From Brooklawnia sp032229645 (lineage in GTDB: Bacteria > Actinomycetota > Actinomycetes > Propionibacteriales > Propionibacteriaceae): 64,000 nt of DNA. The notes under the pieces were generated by a model. That model did no database searches. It had not been told where the DNA came from and was given only the letters and a program-made list of their open reading frames with translations. The position numbers and the translations under genes are program-made. Shown piece after piece: positions 16,655 to 26,746 of this stretch. Positions within the stretch are counted from its first letter, which is position 1; every line of letters starts with the position of its first letter. The stretch lies in contig CAVRLB010000001.1 in NCBI GenBank assembly GCA_963722295.1, forward strand, positions 496,001-560,000. Reading direction: 5' to 3'.

Positions 16655-17824
16655 TCAATGCGGGACCCGGCGGGCCCTGGTGACCGCACCGGGCAGTTCC
16701 GCGATGAGCCGATCGATCCCGGCTTGGGTGGTCGTCCAGCCGAGACTGAATCGGACGCCCTCGCGAGCTGCCCGGTCGTCTCGTCCCATCGCCAGCAGCA
16801 CCTCGCTGGGCCCATGCACCCCTGCCCGGCAGGCCGAGCCGGTGGAGCACCAGATCTGCTGCTGGTCGAGCACGAACATGACATCGTCGGCCGACGCTCC
16901 CGCGAAGCCGAGATTGACGATCGCTGGGCTTGCCGGACCTGCACCGTTGACGCACGCACCCGGAATCCGCCGGGCGGCCGAGACAAGCTGCTGCTTGAAC
17001 CCCGCCAGCCGCGCGCTCTGGGTGTCCCGCTGTTCGGCCATCTCTCGAGCGGCCGCAGCGAATCCGGCCGCCAGCAGCACCGATTGCGTCCCCGACCGGA
17101 TTCCGCCCTCCTGGTTGCCCCCCAGCCCGTGCGGCGGCAGTTGAATGCCGCGACGCACCAGCAGTGCGCCCACACCGACCGGTCCCCCGATCTTGTGCGC
17201 GGAGATGCTCAGCAGCTCAACTCCCAGGTCGGCGAAGTTCACCGGATGGTGACCGAAGGCCTGTACCGCGTCCGTGTGAAACCAGGCTCCCGCGCGGTGC
17301 GCGGCCTCGGTGAATCGGGCGATCGGCTGAATGGTCCCGACCTCGTTGTTGATCAGCATCACGCTGGCCAGCCCCACCGGCCCTGCGGGGTGTTCGGTGA
17401 GCAGCCGCGTGAGGTCATCGTGCAGCACGTGCCCGCTCTCGTCCAGCCCGGCGGCCTGCACCCGTGGCCCCAGCACCGTCTGAGACGACTGCACGGCGGG
17501 GTGCTCGAATCCGCTGATCACCATTCCCGGACGCTGGTCCGCCCATCGACGAGCCGAACCCAGCACGGCGATCGCGTCTGCCTCGCTCCCGCCCGAGGTG
17601 AAGACGACCTCGTCGGGGTGGGCACCGAGCAGCGCCGCGAGTTCTTCGCGGGAGTCCTCGAGCAATGCCCGGGCTGCGCGCCCGGCACCGTGCAGAGCGG
17701 CCGGATTGCCCACCAGATCTGCCACGGCGGCCAAGGCAGCACGGCTTGCCGGGCGAAGCGGCGAGGTCGCCGCGTGATCCAGATAGACCGGTTCCGCCGG
17801 GAGCTTACGATCGGATTTGATCAT
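16655..17824 (-). CDS. iscS: Cysteine desulfurase (IscS/NifS family)
   Basis: A PLP enzyme that moves sulfur from L-cysteine to an enzyme persulfide, here probably for MnmA. The 389-residue protein has LDHAATSP near the N-terminus, HTDAVQAFGH, the PLP lysine in SAHKIGGP (Lys211) and the persulfide cysteine in STGSACRAG (Cys332). The short active-site loop is typical of group II-like/NifS enzymes. The start is ATG 17824, divergent from glgX. No iscU or suf genes are adjacent, which supports a dedicated tRNA-thiolation role. Confidence 0.95.
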   Translation of the reverse strand: MIKSDRKLPAEPVYLDHAATSPLRPASRAALAAVADLVGNPAALHGAGRAARALLEDSREELAALLGAHPDEVVFTSGGSEADAIAVLGSARRWADQRPGMVISGFEHPAVQSSQTVLGPRVQAAGLDESGHVLHDDLTRLLTEHPAGPVGLASVMLINNEVGTIQPIARFTEAAHRAGAWFHTDAVQAFGHHPVNFADLGVELLSISAHKIGGPVGVGALLVRRGIQLPPHGLGGNQEGGIRSGTQSVLLAAGFAAAAREMAEQRDTQSARLAGFKQQLVSAARRIPGACVNGAGPASPAIVNLGFAGASADDVMFVLDQQQIWCSTGSACRAGVHGPSEVLLAMGRDDRAAREGVRFSLGWTTTQAGIDRLIAELPGAVTRARRVPH

Positions 17825-17931
17825 GGATGCCTAACTTGCTGCAACGCTATATCATTCTTCCCCTAGGGTAATTGACTCAAACATCGGCGCAAACGTGGAG
17901 CAGCCGATGACAGGCGAACAAGGAGTGTGGC

Positions 17932-20064
17932 ATGCCGACTGACGCCTCGGGTATGCCCGGCACGCATCTGGCAAGCGATGGCTGTCAGTTTCGACTGCCT
18001 GCGCCGCGCGCCAAGGCCGTCGAACTCGTGCTGCTGGACGCCGACATGCACCAGCGAACCTTCCCGATGTCGGTGCTGGACGGCAGCTGGTACGCAAAGG
18101 TTGCAGATATACATCCCGGCCAACGCTACGGCTACCGGGTATACGGCGAGTGGAACCCTGCGGCGGGATTGCGTGACAATCCTGCCAAGCTGCTGGTCGA
18201 TCCGTACGCCCGTGCCATCACCAGCGGCGTCGACTACCTCGGACCGGTACGCGATCATTTGCCGGACGCCCGTGACACGATGGACGAGCGCGATTCCTTC
18301 GCCGCAGTGCCGCTGTCGGTCGTGGTGTCACGAAGCCCACGTCCGACCCCGATCGCTCGCCGCCGCCCGCTCAGTGAATCGGTGATATACGAGGTCCACG
18401 TCAAGGGCATGACCCGGCTTCATCCCGATGTTCCCGAACACCTGCGCGGAACCTATGCCGGACTCGCCTATCCCGCGGTGATCGATCATCTGAAGCGGCT
18501 GGGCGTGACGGCAGTCGAGCTGCTGCCGGTGCAGCACTTCGTCACCGAATCGGCCATCGCCGGACGCGGCAAGACGAACTACTGGGGCTACTCCACGCTC
18601 GGCTTCTTCGCGCCGCACGCCGCCTACTGTTCGGTGGGCACCACCGGTGAGCAGGTCGACGAGTTCAAGGCGATGGTCTCGGCCCTGCACAGCGCCGGCA
18701 TCGAGGTCATTCTCGACGTCGTCTACAACCACACCTGCGAAGGCGGGGTGGATGGCCCGACCCTGTGCTTCAGGGGGATCGATCACCGCGACTACTACCG
18801 GCTGAACGCCGATATGGGCAGCAACTTCGACGTCACCGGATGCGGCAACTCGCTCGATACCTCGAAGCCCGACGTACTCGCCCTGGTACTTGACTCGATG
18901 CGCTACTGGGTGACCGAGATGGGCGTCGACGGCTTCCGCTTCGATCTGGCGACCACGCTGATCCGCGACAGCAATCACAACGTCGATCAGAATCATCCGT
19001 TCAAGCGCGTCATTGCCGATGACCCAGCGTTTGCGGGCATCAAGATGATCGCCGAACCCTGGGACGTGGGCCCGTTCGGCTATCAGGTTGGACGCTTCGG
19101 TCGTGGCTGGAGCGAATGGAACGATCGGTATCGCGGTTTCATGCGCGACTACTGGCGCGGTGTCTTCGACGTCCAAGAGTTTGCGACCCGGCTGACCGGA
19201 TCAGCGGACCTCTTCGACGGATCGGATCGTCCGCCGTCGGCCAGCGTCAACTTCATCACCGCGCACGATGGGTTCACCATGCGCGATCTGGTCACGTATA
19301 ACCACAAGCACAACGAAGCCAACGGCGAGCACAATCGCGATGGTTCTGACGACAACCGCTCGTGGAACTGCGGTGTCGAGGGTGAGACCCTCGACACTGA
19401 AATCAACGCCCTGCGTCGCCGCCAGGTGCGCAATCTGATGGCCACGTTGTTGCTCTCGCGCGGAGTACCGATGATCACCGCAGGTGACGAGATGGGGCGC
19501 ACCCAGCTGGGCAACAACAACGCCTATTGTCAAGACACCCCGATCAGCTGGGTCGACTGGAAGCTCGCCGAGGACTGGGCCGGGCTGACCGAATTGACCG
19601 CAGACCTGACTAAGCTGCGGGCGACCTCCCGATTGCTGACCTACGACGACTATCTCTACCGCAGCGAGATTCTCGACGCACACGGGCAGTCACTGCAGCG
19701 CTACAACCTGGCCTGGATGAACGGCTATTCAGGCGAGATGCAGACCCACGATTGGCAGGACAACGGACGCCGGCTGCTCGGCATGTACCTGTCGAGCCGC
19801 ACCGAGGCCCTGCTGATCTGGTTCTATTCCGGAGCGCATCCCATCCACGTCACGATGCCCGGCAGTCCCTGGGGCTGGGGTTACACATTGGCCGCCTCTA
19901 CCGCGGAACCCGGCGAGTTGCCCACGATCGATCTGCTGCCCGGCGACTCCATGACGCTGCCCGGACGCACCGTAGTGGTCCTGAAGGTCAAGGTGCCGTC
20001 GGACGAGAAGACCCTGCGCAAGGCGATGAAGTCATTGACGCGCGGTGGTCGACGCGAGGCCTGA
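17932..20064 (+). CDS. glgX: Glycogen debranching enzyme GlgX
   Basis: GlgX (isoamylase type, GH13) hydrolyses alpha-1,6 branches of phosphorylase-limited glycogen. The 710-residue protein has an N-terminal CBM48 (residues about 12-110), then a GH13 barrel. DGFRFDLA carries the nucleophile Asp, MIAEPWDVG the acid/base Glu and FITAHDGF the third Asp. A C-terminal beta domain follows. AAGGAG precedes the ATG. It faces glgP across a shared terminator hairpin, and the two enzymes degrade glycogen together. Confidence 0.97.
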   Translation: MPTDASGMPGTHLASDGCQFRLPAPRAKAVELVLLDADMHQRTFPMSVLDGSWYAKVADIHPGQRYGYRVYGEWNPAAGLRDNPAKLLVDPYARAITSGVDYLGPVRDHLPDARDTMDERDSFAAVPLSVVVSRSPRPTPIARRRPLSESVIYEVHVKGMTRLHPDVPEHLRGTYAGLAYPAVIDHLKRLGVTAVELLPVQHFVTESAIAGRGKTNYWGYSTLGFFAPHAAYCSVGTTGEQVDEFKAMVSALHSAGIEVILDVVYNHTCEGGVDGPTLCFRGIDHRDYYRLNADMGSNFDVTGCGNSLDTSKPDVLALVLDSMRYWVTEMGVDGFRFDLATTLIRDSNHNVDQNHPFKRVIADDPAFAGIKMIAEPWDVGPFGYQVGRFGRGWSEWNDRYRGFMRDYWRGVFDVQEFATRLTGSADLFDGSDRPPSASVNFITAHDGFTMRDLVTYNHKHNEANGEHNRDGSDDNRSWNCGVEGETLDTEINALRRRQVRNLMATLLLSRGVPMITAGDEMGRTQLGNNNAYCQDTPISWVDWKLAEDWAGLTELTADLTKLRATSRLLTYDDYLYRSEILDAHGQSLQRYNLAWMNGYSGEMQTHDWQDNGRRLLGMYLSSRTEALLIWFYSGAHPIHVTMPGSPWGWGYTLAASTAEPGELPTIDLLPGDSMTLPGRTVVVLKVKVPSDEKTLRKAMKSLTRGGRREA

Positions 20065-20074
20065 TGCCCCAGAC

Positions 20075-20111
20075 GCACGGGGCCACCGCCTTCCGGACGA
20101 CGGCCCCGTGC
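20075..20111. terminator. Bidirectional terminator-like hairpin between glgX and glgP
   Basis: A perfect 10-bp G/C stem, GCACGGGGCC (20075-20084) with GGCCCCGTGC (20102-20111), encloses a 17-nt loop. It sits 10 bp after the glgX stop and 22 bp after the glgP stop on the other strand. No U-tract follows, as is common for actinobacterial terminators. Confidence 0.65.
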
Positions 20112-20133
20112 GACACTACCGCTGCGTCACGCC

Positions 20134-22689
20134 CTACTCGGCCAGTGCAGCCAGACCCAGCTCGGCGGTGCTTGCCAGCAGCGGATGATAGGGCACCACA
20201 CGCACCGTGTAACCGATCAAACCCGCCGCCTTGCTGACATCGGTCAGCCTGAACAGCACGTTGTCATCGGACGAATCCTCGCCGGCCAGCTCGAACCGGT
20301 CGATCTGCACGTTGCGCAGTTCGTCGACGGCATCCACCTCACCGCTGACCAGTTCCACGGCCACATCCGAGGGCGACAGCCCGTTCAGCCGGACGGCCGC
20401 CTCGACGACGTGGCTCGACCCGACCTCAACAGTCTCGGGCAGTCGCGACTCGACTCGAGCGACCGCCACACCCGGCCATGCCGCACGCACCTTCTGCTTC
20501 CAGAAGGCCAACTCGGTCGCCGTGCCGTTACAGGCAACCCGCCCCGCGGACGCGGCCGCCGGCGTGTAGTACTTCTTGACGTAATCCCTGACCATGCGGG
20601 TGGCACGGACCTTGGGACCCAGGCCGGCAATGGTCTTGCGCATCATGTCGACCCAGGCGGTCGGAATGCCGTTGGAGTCGCGGGTGTAGAACCTCGGGAC
20701 AATCTCGCGCTCGATGAGTTCGTACAGGGATTCGGCCTCCGCGGCATCCCGCTCCATCTGGTTGCCGAGCATCTCCACCGACGGAATCGCCCAGCCGAAG
20801 TCCGGGTCATACCACTCGTCCCACCAGCCGTCGCGGATCGACAGGTTGAAGCCCATATTCAGCGCGGCCTTCATACCCGACGTACCGCACGCCTCCAGCG
20901 GACGCAACGGGTTGTTCAACCAGACGTCACAACCCGGATACAGCGGCTTGGCGAGCGAAATGTCGTAGTCGGGCAGGAAGACGAGCCTGCCGCGCACGTC
21001 GTCCTGATCGGCGAACTGCACCATCTGCTGGATGAGGCCCTTACCGATGTCATCGGCCGGATGTGCCTTGCCCGCGATGACGATCTGGATCGGGGTCTCC
21101 GGATGGTTGAGCAGCGCCTTGAGGCGCTCCGGTTGGCTCAGCATCAGCGTCAGCCGCTTGTAGGACGCGCCGCGGCGCGCGAATCCGATGGTCAGCGTGT
21201 GCGGATTGAGCGCCGTTGAGACCCAGTCGGCGCTCATGCCGCGTGCTGCGGCGCTGGCCGCCAGGCGTTCCCGGGCCATCGTGATCATCTGGCCGCGCAT
21301 CCGGCGCTTCATCGTCCAGATCTCGCTGCCATCGAGGCGATCCAGTGCGTGCCAGTCCCAGCCGTCCCTGATGCCGGCGGCATCGTCCACCGGCGATTCG
21401 AGCAGATGCTGCAGTTCGGGATGCACCCAGGTGTGGCCGTGCACACCATTGGTGACCGACCCGATCGGCACCTCGCTGACATCGAAACCAGGCCACAGCT
21501 GCTGGAACATCTGCCGGCTGACCTCGCCATGCAGTTCGGAAACACCATTCGCCCGCTGGCTCAACCTCAATCCCATCACGGCCATGTTGAACCGCGACGG
21601 ATCGCCACCCGAGAAGTTCTCGGCGCCCAGGCCCAGCACGCGATCGATCGGGAGCGGCGTGAACGACTCGAACTGCGAACGCACCTGGTCCATGCCGAAC
21701 CGGTCGATGCCGGCCGGCACCGGCGTGTGGGTGGTGAACAGGGTGCCCGCGCGCACCTGCTCGACCGCCGAATCGTAGCTCTCGTGCTCATTCACCATTC
21801 GCTCGCGGATGCGTTCCAAGCCCATGAAGACGGCGTGGCCCTCATTGGCGTGATAGACCACCGGTACGGAATGGCCGGTGACCCGGCAGAACTCACGCAG
21901 CGCACGCACGCCGCCGACACCGAGCAGCACTTCCTGGGCGAGCCTGTGGTCGGAGCCACCGCCATAGAGCTTGTCGGTGATCAGCCGCTCGCGCTCACTG
22001 TTCACCTCGAGGTTGGTATCCATCAAGACCAGCGGAACCCGTCCTACATTGGCGACCCACAGCTGCGCCTGCACGGGCACCCCACGGATTTCGACCTCGA
22101 TGATCACCGGCGCGCCGTCGGCATCGGTGAGCATCGCAATCGGCAGTTCGTTGGGGTCAAGCAGGGGGTATCGCTCCTGCTGCCAGCCTGCAGTGTTCAG
22201 GGACTGAATGAAGTAGCCGTGGTGGTAAAGCAGACCGACACCGATCAGTGGCAGACCGAGATCGGACGCCGACTTCAGATGGTCGCCTGCCAAGATGCCC
22301 AGGCCGCCCGAGTACTGCGGGAGTACCTCCGAAATGCCGAACTCGGCCGAGAAGTAACCGATCGTCTTCGGTGCCTCGGGGTTGGCCGCCGCCCAGGTCT
22401 GATACCAGCGTTCACCCGTCAGATACTCGGTCAGGTCATCGCGGATCAGTTCGAGCCTTCGGACGAAACGCCGATCATGCGACAACGCTTCGAGCCGCTC
22501 GGGGCTCACCTGGGAGAGCATCTTCAGCGGATTGCCGCCGGTGCTCACCCACAGATCGGGGTCCACCGCGCGGAAGACCTCCTGAGTATCGGGATGCCAG
22601 CTCCAGCGCAGGTTACGCGCAAGATCGCCGAGAGGCCGCAGCGGCTCGGGTAGCACAGGCTGAACTATGAATCGTCGAATGGCACGCAC
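20134..22689 (-). CDS. glgP: Alpha-glucan phosphorylase
   Basis: GlgP releases glucose-1-phosphate from alpha-1,4-glucan. The 851-residue protein is the shorter bacterial/archaeal GT35 type with an N-terminal DUF3417-like region (LGDLARNLRWSWHPDTQEVFRAVD). It includes YFSAEFGISEVLPQYSGGLG, HANEGHAVF, and the PLP-site region EACGTSGMKAALNMGFNLSI. The start is ATG 22689, divergent from glgE with 119 bp between them. It supplies Pgm, encoded downstream, and works with GlgX. Confidence 0.96.
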   Translation of the reverse strand: MRAIRRFIVQPVLPEPLRPLGDLARNLRWSWHPDTQEVFRAVDPDLWVSTGGNPLKMLSQVSPERLEALSHDRRFVRRLELIRDDLTEYLTGERWYQTWAAANPEAPKTIGYFSAEFGISEVLPQYSGGLGILAGDHLKSASDLGLPLIGVGLLYHHGYFIQSLNTAGWQQERYPLLDPNELPIAMLTDADGAPVIIEVEIRGVPVQAQLWVANVGRVPLVLMDTNLEVNSERERLITDKLYGGGSDHRLAQEVLLGVGGVRALREFCRVTGHSVPVVYHANEGHAVFMGLERIRERMVNEHESYDSAVEQVRAGTLFTTHTPVPAGIDRFGMDQVRSQFESFTPLPIDRVLGLGAENFSGGDPSRFNMAVMGLRLSQRANGVSELHGEVSRQMFQQLWPGFDVSEVPIGSVTNGVHGHTWVHPELQHLLESPVDDAAGIRDGWDWHALDRLDGSEIWTMKRRMRGQMITMARERLAASAAARGMSADWVSTALNPHTLTIGFARRGASYKRLTLMLSQPERLKALLNHPETPIQIVIAGKAHPADDIGKGLIQQMVQFADQDDVRGRLVFLPDYDISLAKPLYPGCDVWLNNPLRPLEACGTSGMKAALNMGFNLSIRDGWWDEWYDPDFGWAIPSVEMLGNQMERDAAEAESLYELIEREIVPRFYTRDSNGIPTAWVDMMRKTIAGLGPKVRATRMVRDYVKKYYTPAAASAGRVACNGTATELAFWKQKVRAAWPGVAVARVESRLPETVEVGSSHVVEAAVRLNGLSPSDVAVELVSGEVDAVDELRNVQIDRFELAGEDSSDDNVLFRLTDVSKAAGLIGYTVRVVPYHPLLASTAELGLAALAE

Positions 22690-22808
22690 CTCGTCAGGCT
22701 AGTGGAGGTCCGCGCCCTGGCTCAAACGTTTCACTCTTTGTCGAAAAAAGCTTCCTGAGTCTGCCCATCTGCTCGCTAGCAAGGCGATCGGCCGCTAGCG
22801 TTGCTCAC

Positions 22809-24818
22809 GTGAGTGACCTCGACAACGTATGCCACAAGGCCACGTCCCGATTTGACGAGTTCAAGTTCGGACGACTACCGATCGGGAAGATATCCCCGGT
22901 CATCGAACATGGCGCCTACCCGGCCAAGGCTGTGGAAGGCGAGCAGTTCCCGATTTCCACGCGTGTTTACCGCGAAGGCCATGACAAGGTCGGCGCGACG
23001 GTGGTGTTGACCAGCGCGGATGGCCAGACCTCGCGGGTCGACATGGCGCAGATCTGGCCGGCCGGCCTCGACATCTGGCAGGTCTGGGTGCGTCTGGACA
23101 CGCCCGGCGACTGGACGTTTCGTATCGAGGGATGGGCCGACGACTGGCACACCTGGCAGCACAATGCAGATGCCAAGCTGGCCGCCGACATGGACATTGA
23201 GTTGGTCTGCGTGGAAGGCCACGACCTGTTCTCCGATGCCGCTCCCCGTGCCCGCGCCGCAGGCGCCGAGGCCGCAGCGGTCGTGATCGAGGCGGCCGAC
23301 GCCGGCCTCAAGCCGAGCCGTCCCGCCGATCAGTTGCGCGCACTGGCGCTGGCCGATGATCTTGACGCAGCGATGACCCGCTTCGGACGGCGCCGCATGA
23401 TCACTCCCAGCGTCGAGTACCCCATTCAGGTCGACCGCAAACGGGCGCTGTATGCCAGCTGGTACGAGTTCTTCCCACGCTCCCAAGGTGCGGCGCGCGA
23501 TCCGCACACCGGTGAATGGCACTCGGGTACCTTCAAGGATTGCTACCCGATTCTCGAGCACATCGCCGAGATGGGCTTCGATGTCGCTTACGTGCCCCCG
23601 ATCCATCCGGTGGGACGCCAGTTCCGCAAGGGTCCCAACAACTCCCTGACCGCCGGCCCGAACGATCCGGGCTCGCCATGGGCGGTGGGCGGGCCTGAGG
23701 GCGGTCACGACGCGATCCATCCGGATTTGGGCACCATCGAAGATTTCGATGCCTTCGTCGACAAGGCCAAGTCCGTTGGTCTGGAGGTTGCGATCGACTT
23801 CGCGCTGCAGGCCTCCCCCGATCATCCGTGGGTCACCGAGCATCCGGAGTGGTTCACCACCAGGCTGGACGGCACCATCGCGTATGCCGAGAATCCTCCG
23901 AAGAAGTACCAGGACATCTACCCGATCAACTTCGACAACGACCCTGAGGGCATGTACCACGAGGCGTTGCGGCTGATCGAGTACTGGATTGAGCACGGCG
24001 TGACCATCTTCCGCGTCGACAACCCGCACACGAAGCCGCTGAACTTCTGGGATTGGCTGACCAGTCAGGTGCATGCGAAGCATCCCGAGGTGATCTTCTT
24101 CGCCGAGGCGTTCAGCCGTCCAGAGGTCATGCAGACGCTCGGCAAGGCCGGCTTCCACATGAGCTACACCTACTTCACCTGGCGCTTCACCAGGAAGGAA
24201 CTCGGCGACTATCTGACGGAGCTGGCCACCCAGACCGCAGACTTCATGCGTCCGAACTTCTTCGTCAATACTCCCGATATCAACCCGCTCTCGGTACGGT
24301 CGGGAGCACCTGCGGCCTTCGCGATCCGGTTGATCCTGGCATCGATGATGAGCCCATTGTGGGGCATCTACCAGGGCTTTGAGCAGTTCGAGTTCGAGCC
24401 CTTCAAGGCTGGCGGTGAGGAGTATCTGAACTCCGAGAAGTACGAGTATCGTCCGCGCGACTTCACTGCCAAGCCGAACCTCAACGAGTTGATGACTCGG
24501 CTGAATGAGATTCGTCGTGAGCACCCCGCGTTGCAGCAGCTTCGCCGCAGCACTGTGCTTGCGACCAACTCCGATGAGATCTTCGCGTTCGCGAAGAACG
24601 ACGGCGACGACAACGTCATCGTCGTTTGCAGCCTCGACCCGCATGAGACGGTGAGTGGCGAAGTAACTGTGGACCTCAAGGACTTCGGCATCGACTCCGA
24701 GACCTTCGATGTCCATGACGAACTGACCGGGGCAGACTTCGTCTGGGGGACGCGCAACTTCGTCCTCTTGGACCCCGCACGTCCGGCCCATATTCTCACT
24801 GTCCGCGCGCATCGCTGA
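22809..24818 (+). CDS. glgE: Alpha-1,4-glucan:maltose-1-phosphate maltosyltransferase
   Basis: GlgE extends alpha-1,4-glucans with maltosyl units from maltose-1-phosphate. The 669-residue GH13_3 protein has an N-terminal beta domain (IGKISPVIEHGAYPAKAVEG), a helical insert, then the catalytic barrel. FRVDNPHTKPLNFW carries the nucleophile Asp and FFAEAFSRPE the acid/base Glu. The start is GTG 22809. There is no Shine-Dalgarno, but a TAGCGT box lies 7 nt upstream, consistent with a leaderless mRNA. It is followed 12 bp later by glgB. No maltokinase, TreS or GlgM gene is in the window. Confidence 0.97.
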   Translation: MSDLDNVCHKATSRFDEFKFGRLPIGKISPVIEHGAYPAKAVEGEQFPISTRVYREGHDKVGATVVLTSADGQTSRVDMAQIWPAGLDIWQVWVRLDTPGDWTFRIEGWADDWHTWQHNADAKLAADMDIELVCVEGHDLFSDAAPRARAAGAEAAAVVIEAADAGLKPSRPADQLRALALADDLDAAMTRFGRRRMITPSVEYPIQVDRKRALYASWYEFFPRSQGAARDPHTGEWHSGTFKDCYPILEHIAEMGFDVAYVPPIHPVGRQFRKGPNNSLTAGPNDPGSPWAVGGPEGGHDAIHPDLGTIEDFDAFVDKAKSVGLEVAIDFALQASPDHPWVTEHPEWFTTRLDGTIAYAENPPKKYQDIYPINFDNDPEGMYHEALRLIEYWIEHGVTIFRVDNPHTKPLNFWDWLTSQVHAKHPEVIFFAEAFSRPEVMQTLGKAGFHMSYTYFTWRFTRKELGDYLTELATQTADFMRPNFFVNTPDINPLSVRSGAPAAFAIRLILASMMSPLWGIYQGFEQFEFEPFKAGGEEYLNSEKYEYRPRDFTAKPNLNELMTRLNEIRREHPALQQLRRSTVLATNSDEIFAFAKNDGDDNVIVVCSLDPHETVSGEVTVDLKDFGIDSETFDVHDELTGADFVWGTRNFVLLDPARPAHILTVRAHR

Positions 24819-24830
24819 AAGCAGGAAGAC

Positions 24831-26735
24831 ATGCATGACAAGTTCGGCAATCTGACCGGTTGGGATCTCGAGGGTTTCCACAGTGGTGGCGACACCGAGG
24901 CCTGGCGCAGGCTCGGCAGCCACGTGGTCACCGTGCACGACGACGAGCGCGGAGATCTGAGTGGCACCCGATTCGCTGTCTGGGCTCCCAATGCCCAGCG
25001 CGTCCAGGTGATGGGCGACTTCAACTGGTGGCAAGGCGACGACATGGAGCTGGTCCCCGGCACCGGAGTCTGGGCACTGTGGAAGGAAGGCGTCGGGGCA
25101 GGCGCCCAGTACAAGTACAAGATCCAGCACGCTGACGGCGCCTGGCAGGAGAAGGTCGACCCCTACGCCCGATTCGCGGACACGCCCCCGGGTAATGCGT
25201 CAATCGTCTGGGAGTCGGAGCACGAGTGGAGCGATGTCGAGCAGCAGTGGCTCGACAAGCGTTCACAGACCAACGTCTACGAGTCGCAGATGAGCATCTA
25301 CGAGCTGCATCTGGGCAGCTGGCGCAAGGGCCTGAGCTACCTCGAGCTCGCCGAACAGCTCCCGCAATACGTCAAGTGGCAGGGCTACACGCATGTCGAG
25401 CTGATGCCCGTGATGGCTCACCCGTTCCCGGGCAGCTGGGGCTATCAGGTCACGGGCTACTTCGCCCCTGATGGCCGGCTTGGTACTCCGGACGATTTCC
25501 GTGTGTTGGTCGAGGCACTGCATGCCGAGGGCATCGGCGTGATCCTCGACTGGGTGCCGGGGCACTTCCCGAAGGACGACTGGGCCCTCGGCCGCTTCGA
25601 CGGCACCGCACTGTACGAGCACGCCGATCCTCGGCAGGGCGAGCAGCCCGACTGGGGCACCTACGTCTTCAACTTCGGTCGCAACGAGGTCAAGAGCTTC
25701 CTGGTCTCCAATGCCTTGTACTGGGTGCATCAGTTCCACGCCGACGCGCTCCGTGTGGACGCGGTGGCCTCCATGCTCTATCTCGACTACTCGCGTAACG
25801 AGGGCGAGTGGGTGCCGAACGAGTACGGCGGCCGCGAGAACCTCGAGGCGATCGACCTGCTGCGCTATGTGAACAAGCATCTATACGCGCGCACTCCGGG
25901 CGTTGTGATGATCGCCGAGGAGTCCACGAGCTTCGGCGGGGTCACCAAGCCGACGAACTGGGGTGGCCTGGGATTCGGGTTCAAATGGAACATGGGCTGG
26001 ATGAACGACTCCCTGCGCTATCTCGGCCTCGATCCGATCTATCGGCAGTATCATCACAACGACATGACCTTCGCGATGGTCTACGCGTACTCGGAGAACT
26101 TCATCCTGCCGATCAGCCACGACGAGGTCGTGCATGGCAAGGGATCGATGCTCAACAAGATTCCGCAGGACGATTGGCGCAAGTTCGCAACACTGCGGAC
26201 CTTCTACTCGTTCATGTGGAGCTTCCCCGGCAAGCAGCTGCTGTTCATGGGACAGGAGTTCGCGCAGCGTCCAGAATGGAACGAGGAGACCGGTCTGGAG
26301 TGGTGGGTGGATTCACTGCACGGCCACAACGGCGTCCGCCAACTCATTCGCGCCATGAACGAGCTGCAAGCCTCTCATCCGGCCTTGTACCAGCTGGACT
26401 GTGAGCCGGAAGGCTTCCGCTGGATCAATGCGGACGATGCCGCCCATAACACCTACAGCTTTGTACGGCTGGATCGCGATGGCGAGATGATCGCCTGCAT
26501 CGCGAACTTCTCGTCCGAACCGAATGACAACTACTCGATCGTCTTGCCTAAGGCCGGAACCTGGCGTGAGGTACTCAATACCGATGCGGCTGAGTTCGAT
26601 GGCACCGGGCTGTATCACAACACAGAGCCGGTCGTCGCGACGATAGCCGGTGACAGCAGCAATCCCGGCTCGTGGGCCGGGGCAACCGTCGTGGTGCCGC
26701 CGGCCGCCGGCGTCTGGCTGCGCTATGAAGGCTGA
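24831..26735 (+). CDS. glgB: 1,4-alpha-glucan branching enzyme
   Basis: GlgB introduces alpha-1,6 branches. At 634 residues it lacks the extra N1 module of the roughly 730-residue enzymes and begins directly with a CBM48-type domain (GTRFAVWAPNAQRVQVMGDFNWW). Catalytic motifs are LRVDAVASMLY (nucleophile Asp), VMIAEEST (Glu) and LPISHDEVVHGKGS (third Asp). A C-terminal beta domain follows. GCAGGAAG precedes the ATG, 12 bp after glgE, so the two are an operon and act on the same polymer. Confidence 0.97.
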   Translation: MHDKFGNLTGWDLEGFHSGGDTEAWRRLGSHVVTVHDDERGDLSGTRFAVWAPNAQRVQVMGDFNWWQGDDMELVPGTGVWALWKEGVGAGAQYKYKIQHADGAWQEKVDPYARFADTPPGNASIVWESEHEWSDVEQQWLDKRSQTNVYESQMSIYELHLGSWRKGLSYLELAEQLPQYVKWQGYTHVELMPVMAHPFPGSWGYQVTGYFAPDGRLGTPDDFRVLVEALHAEGIGVILDWVPGHFPKDDWALGRFDGTALYEHADPRQGEQPDWGTYVFNFGRNEVKSFLVSNALYWVHQFHADALRVDAVASMLYLDYSRNEGEWVPNEYGGRENLEAIDLLRYVNKHLYARTPGVVMIAEESTSFGGVTKPTNWGGLGFGFKWNMGWMNDSLRYLGLDPIYRQYHHNDMTFAMVYAYSENFILPISHDEVVHGKGSMLNKIPQDDWRKFATLRTFYSFMWSFPGKQLLFMGQEFAQRPEWNEETGLEWWVDSLHGHNGVRQLIRAMNELQASHPALYQLDCEPEGFRWINADDAAHNTYSFVRLDRDGEMIACIANFSSEPNDNYSIVLPKAGTWREVLNTDAAEFDGTGLYHNTEPVVATIAGDSSNPGSWAGATVVVPPAAGVWLRYEG

Positions 26736-26746
26736 GGGTTGACCGC

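Noticed and set aside
15366..17144. A 592-codon plus-strand open frame opposite mnmA and iscS
   Set aside because: It is low-complexity, Arg/Gly-rich, and antisense to two confident genes; treated as a GC-rich shadow.
22875..25130. A 751-codon open frame antisense to glgE and the start of glgB
   Set aside because: It mirrors third-codon-position GC bias of well-identified genes and its product has no recognisable domains. Similar long antisense frames occur across the window.
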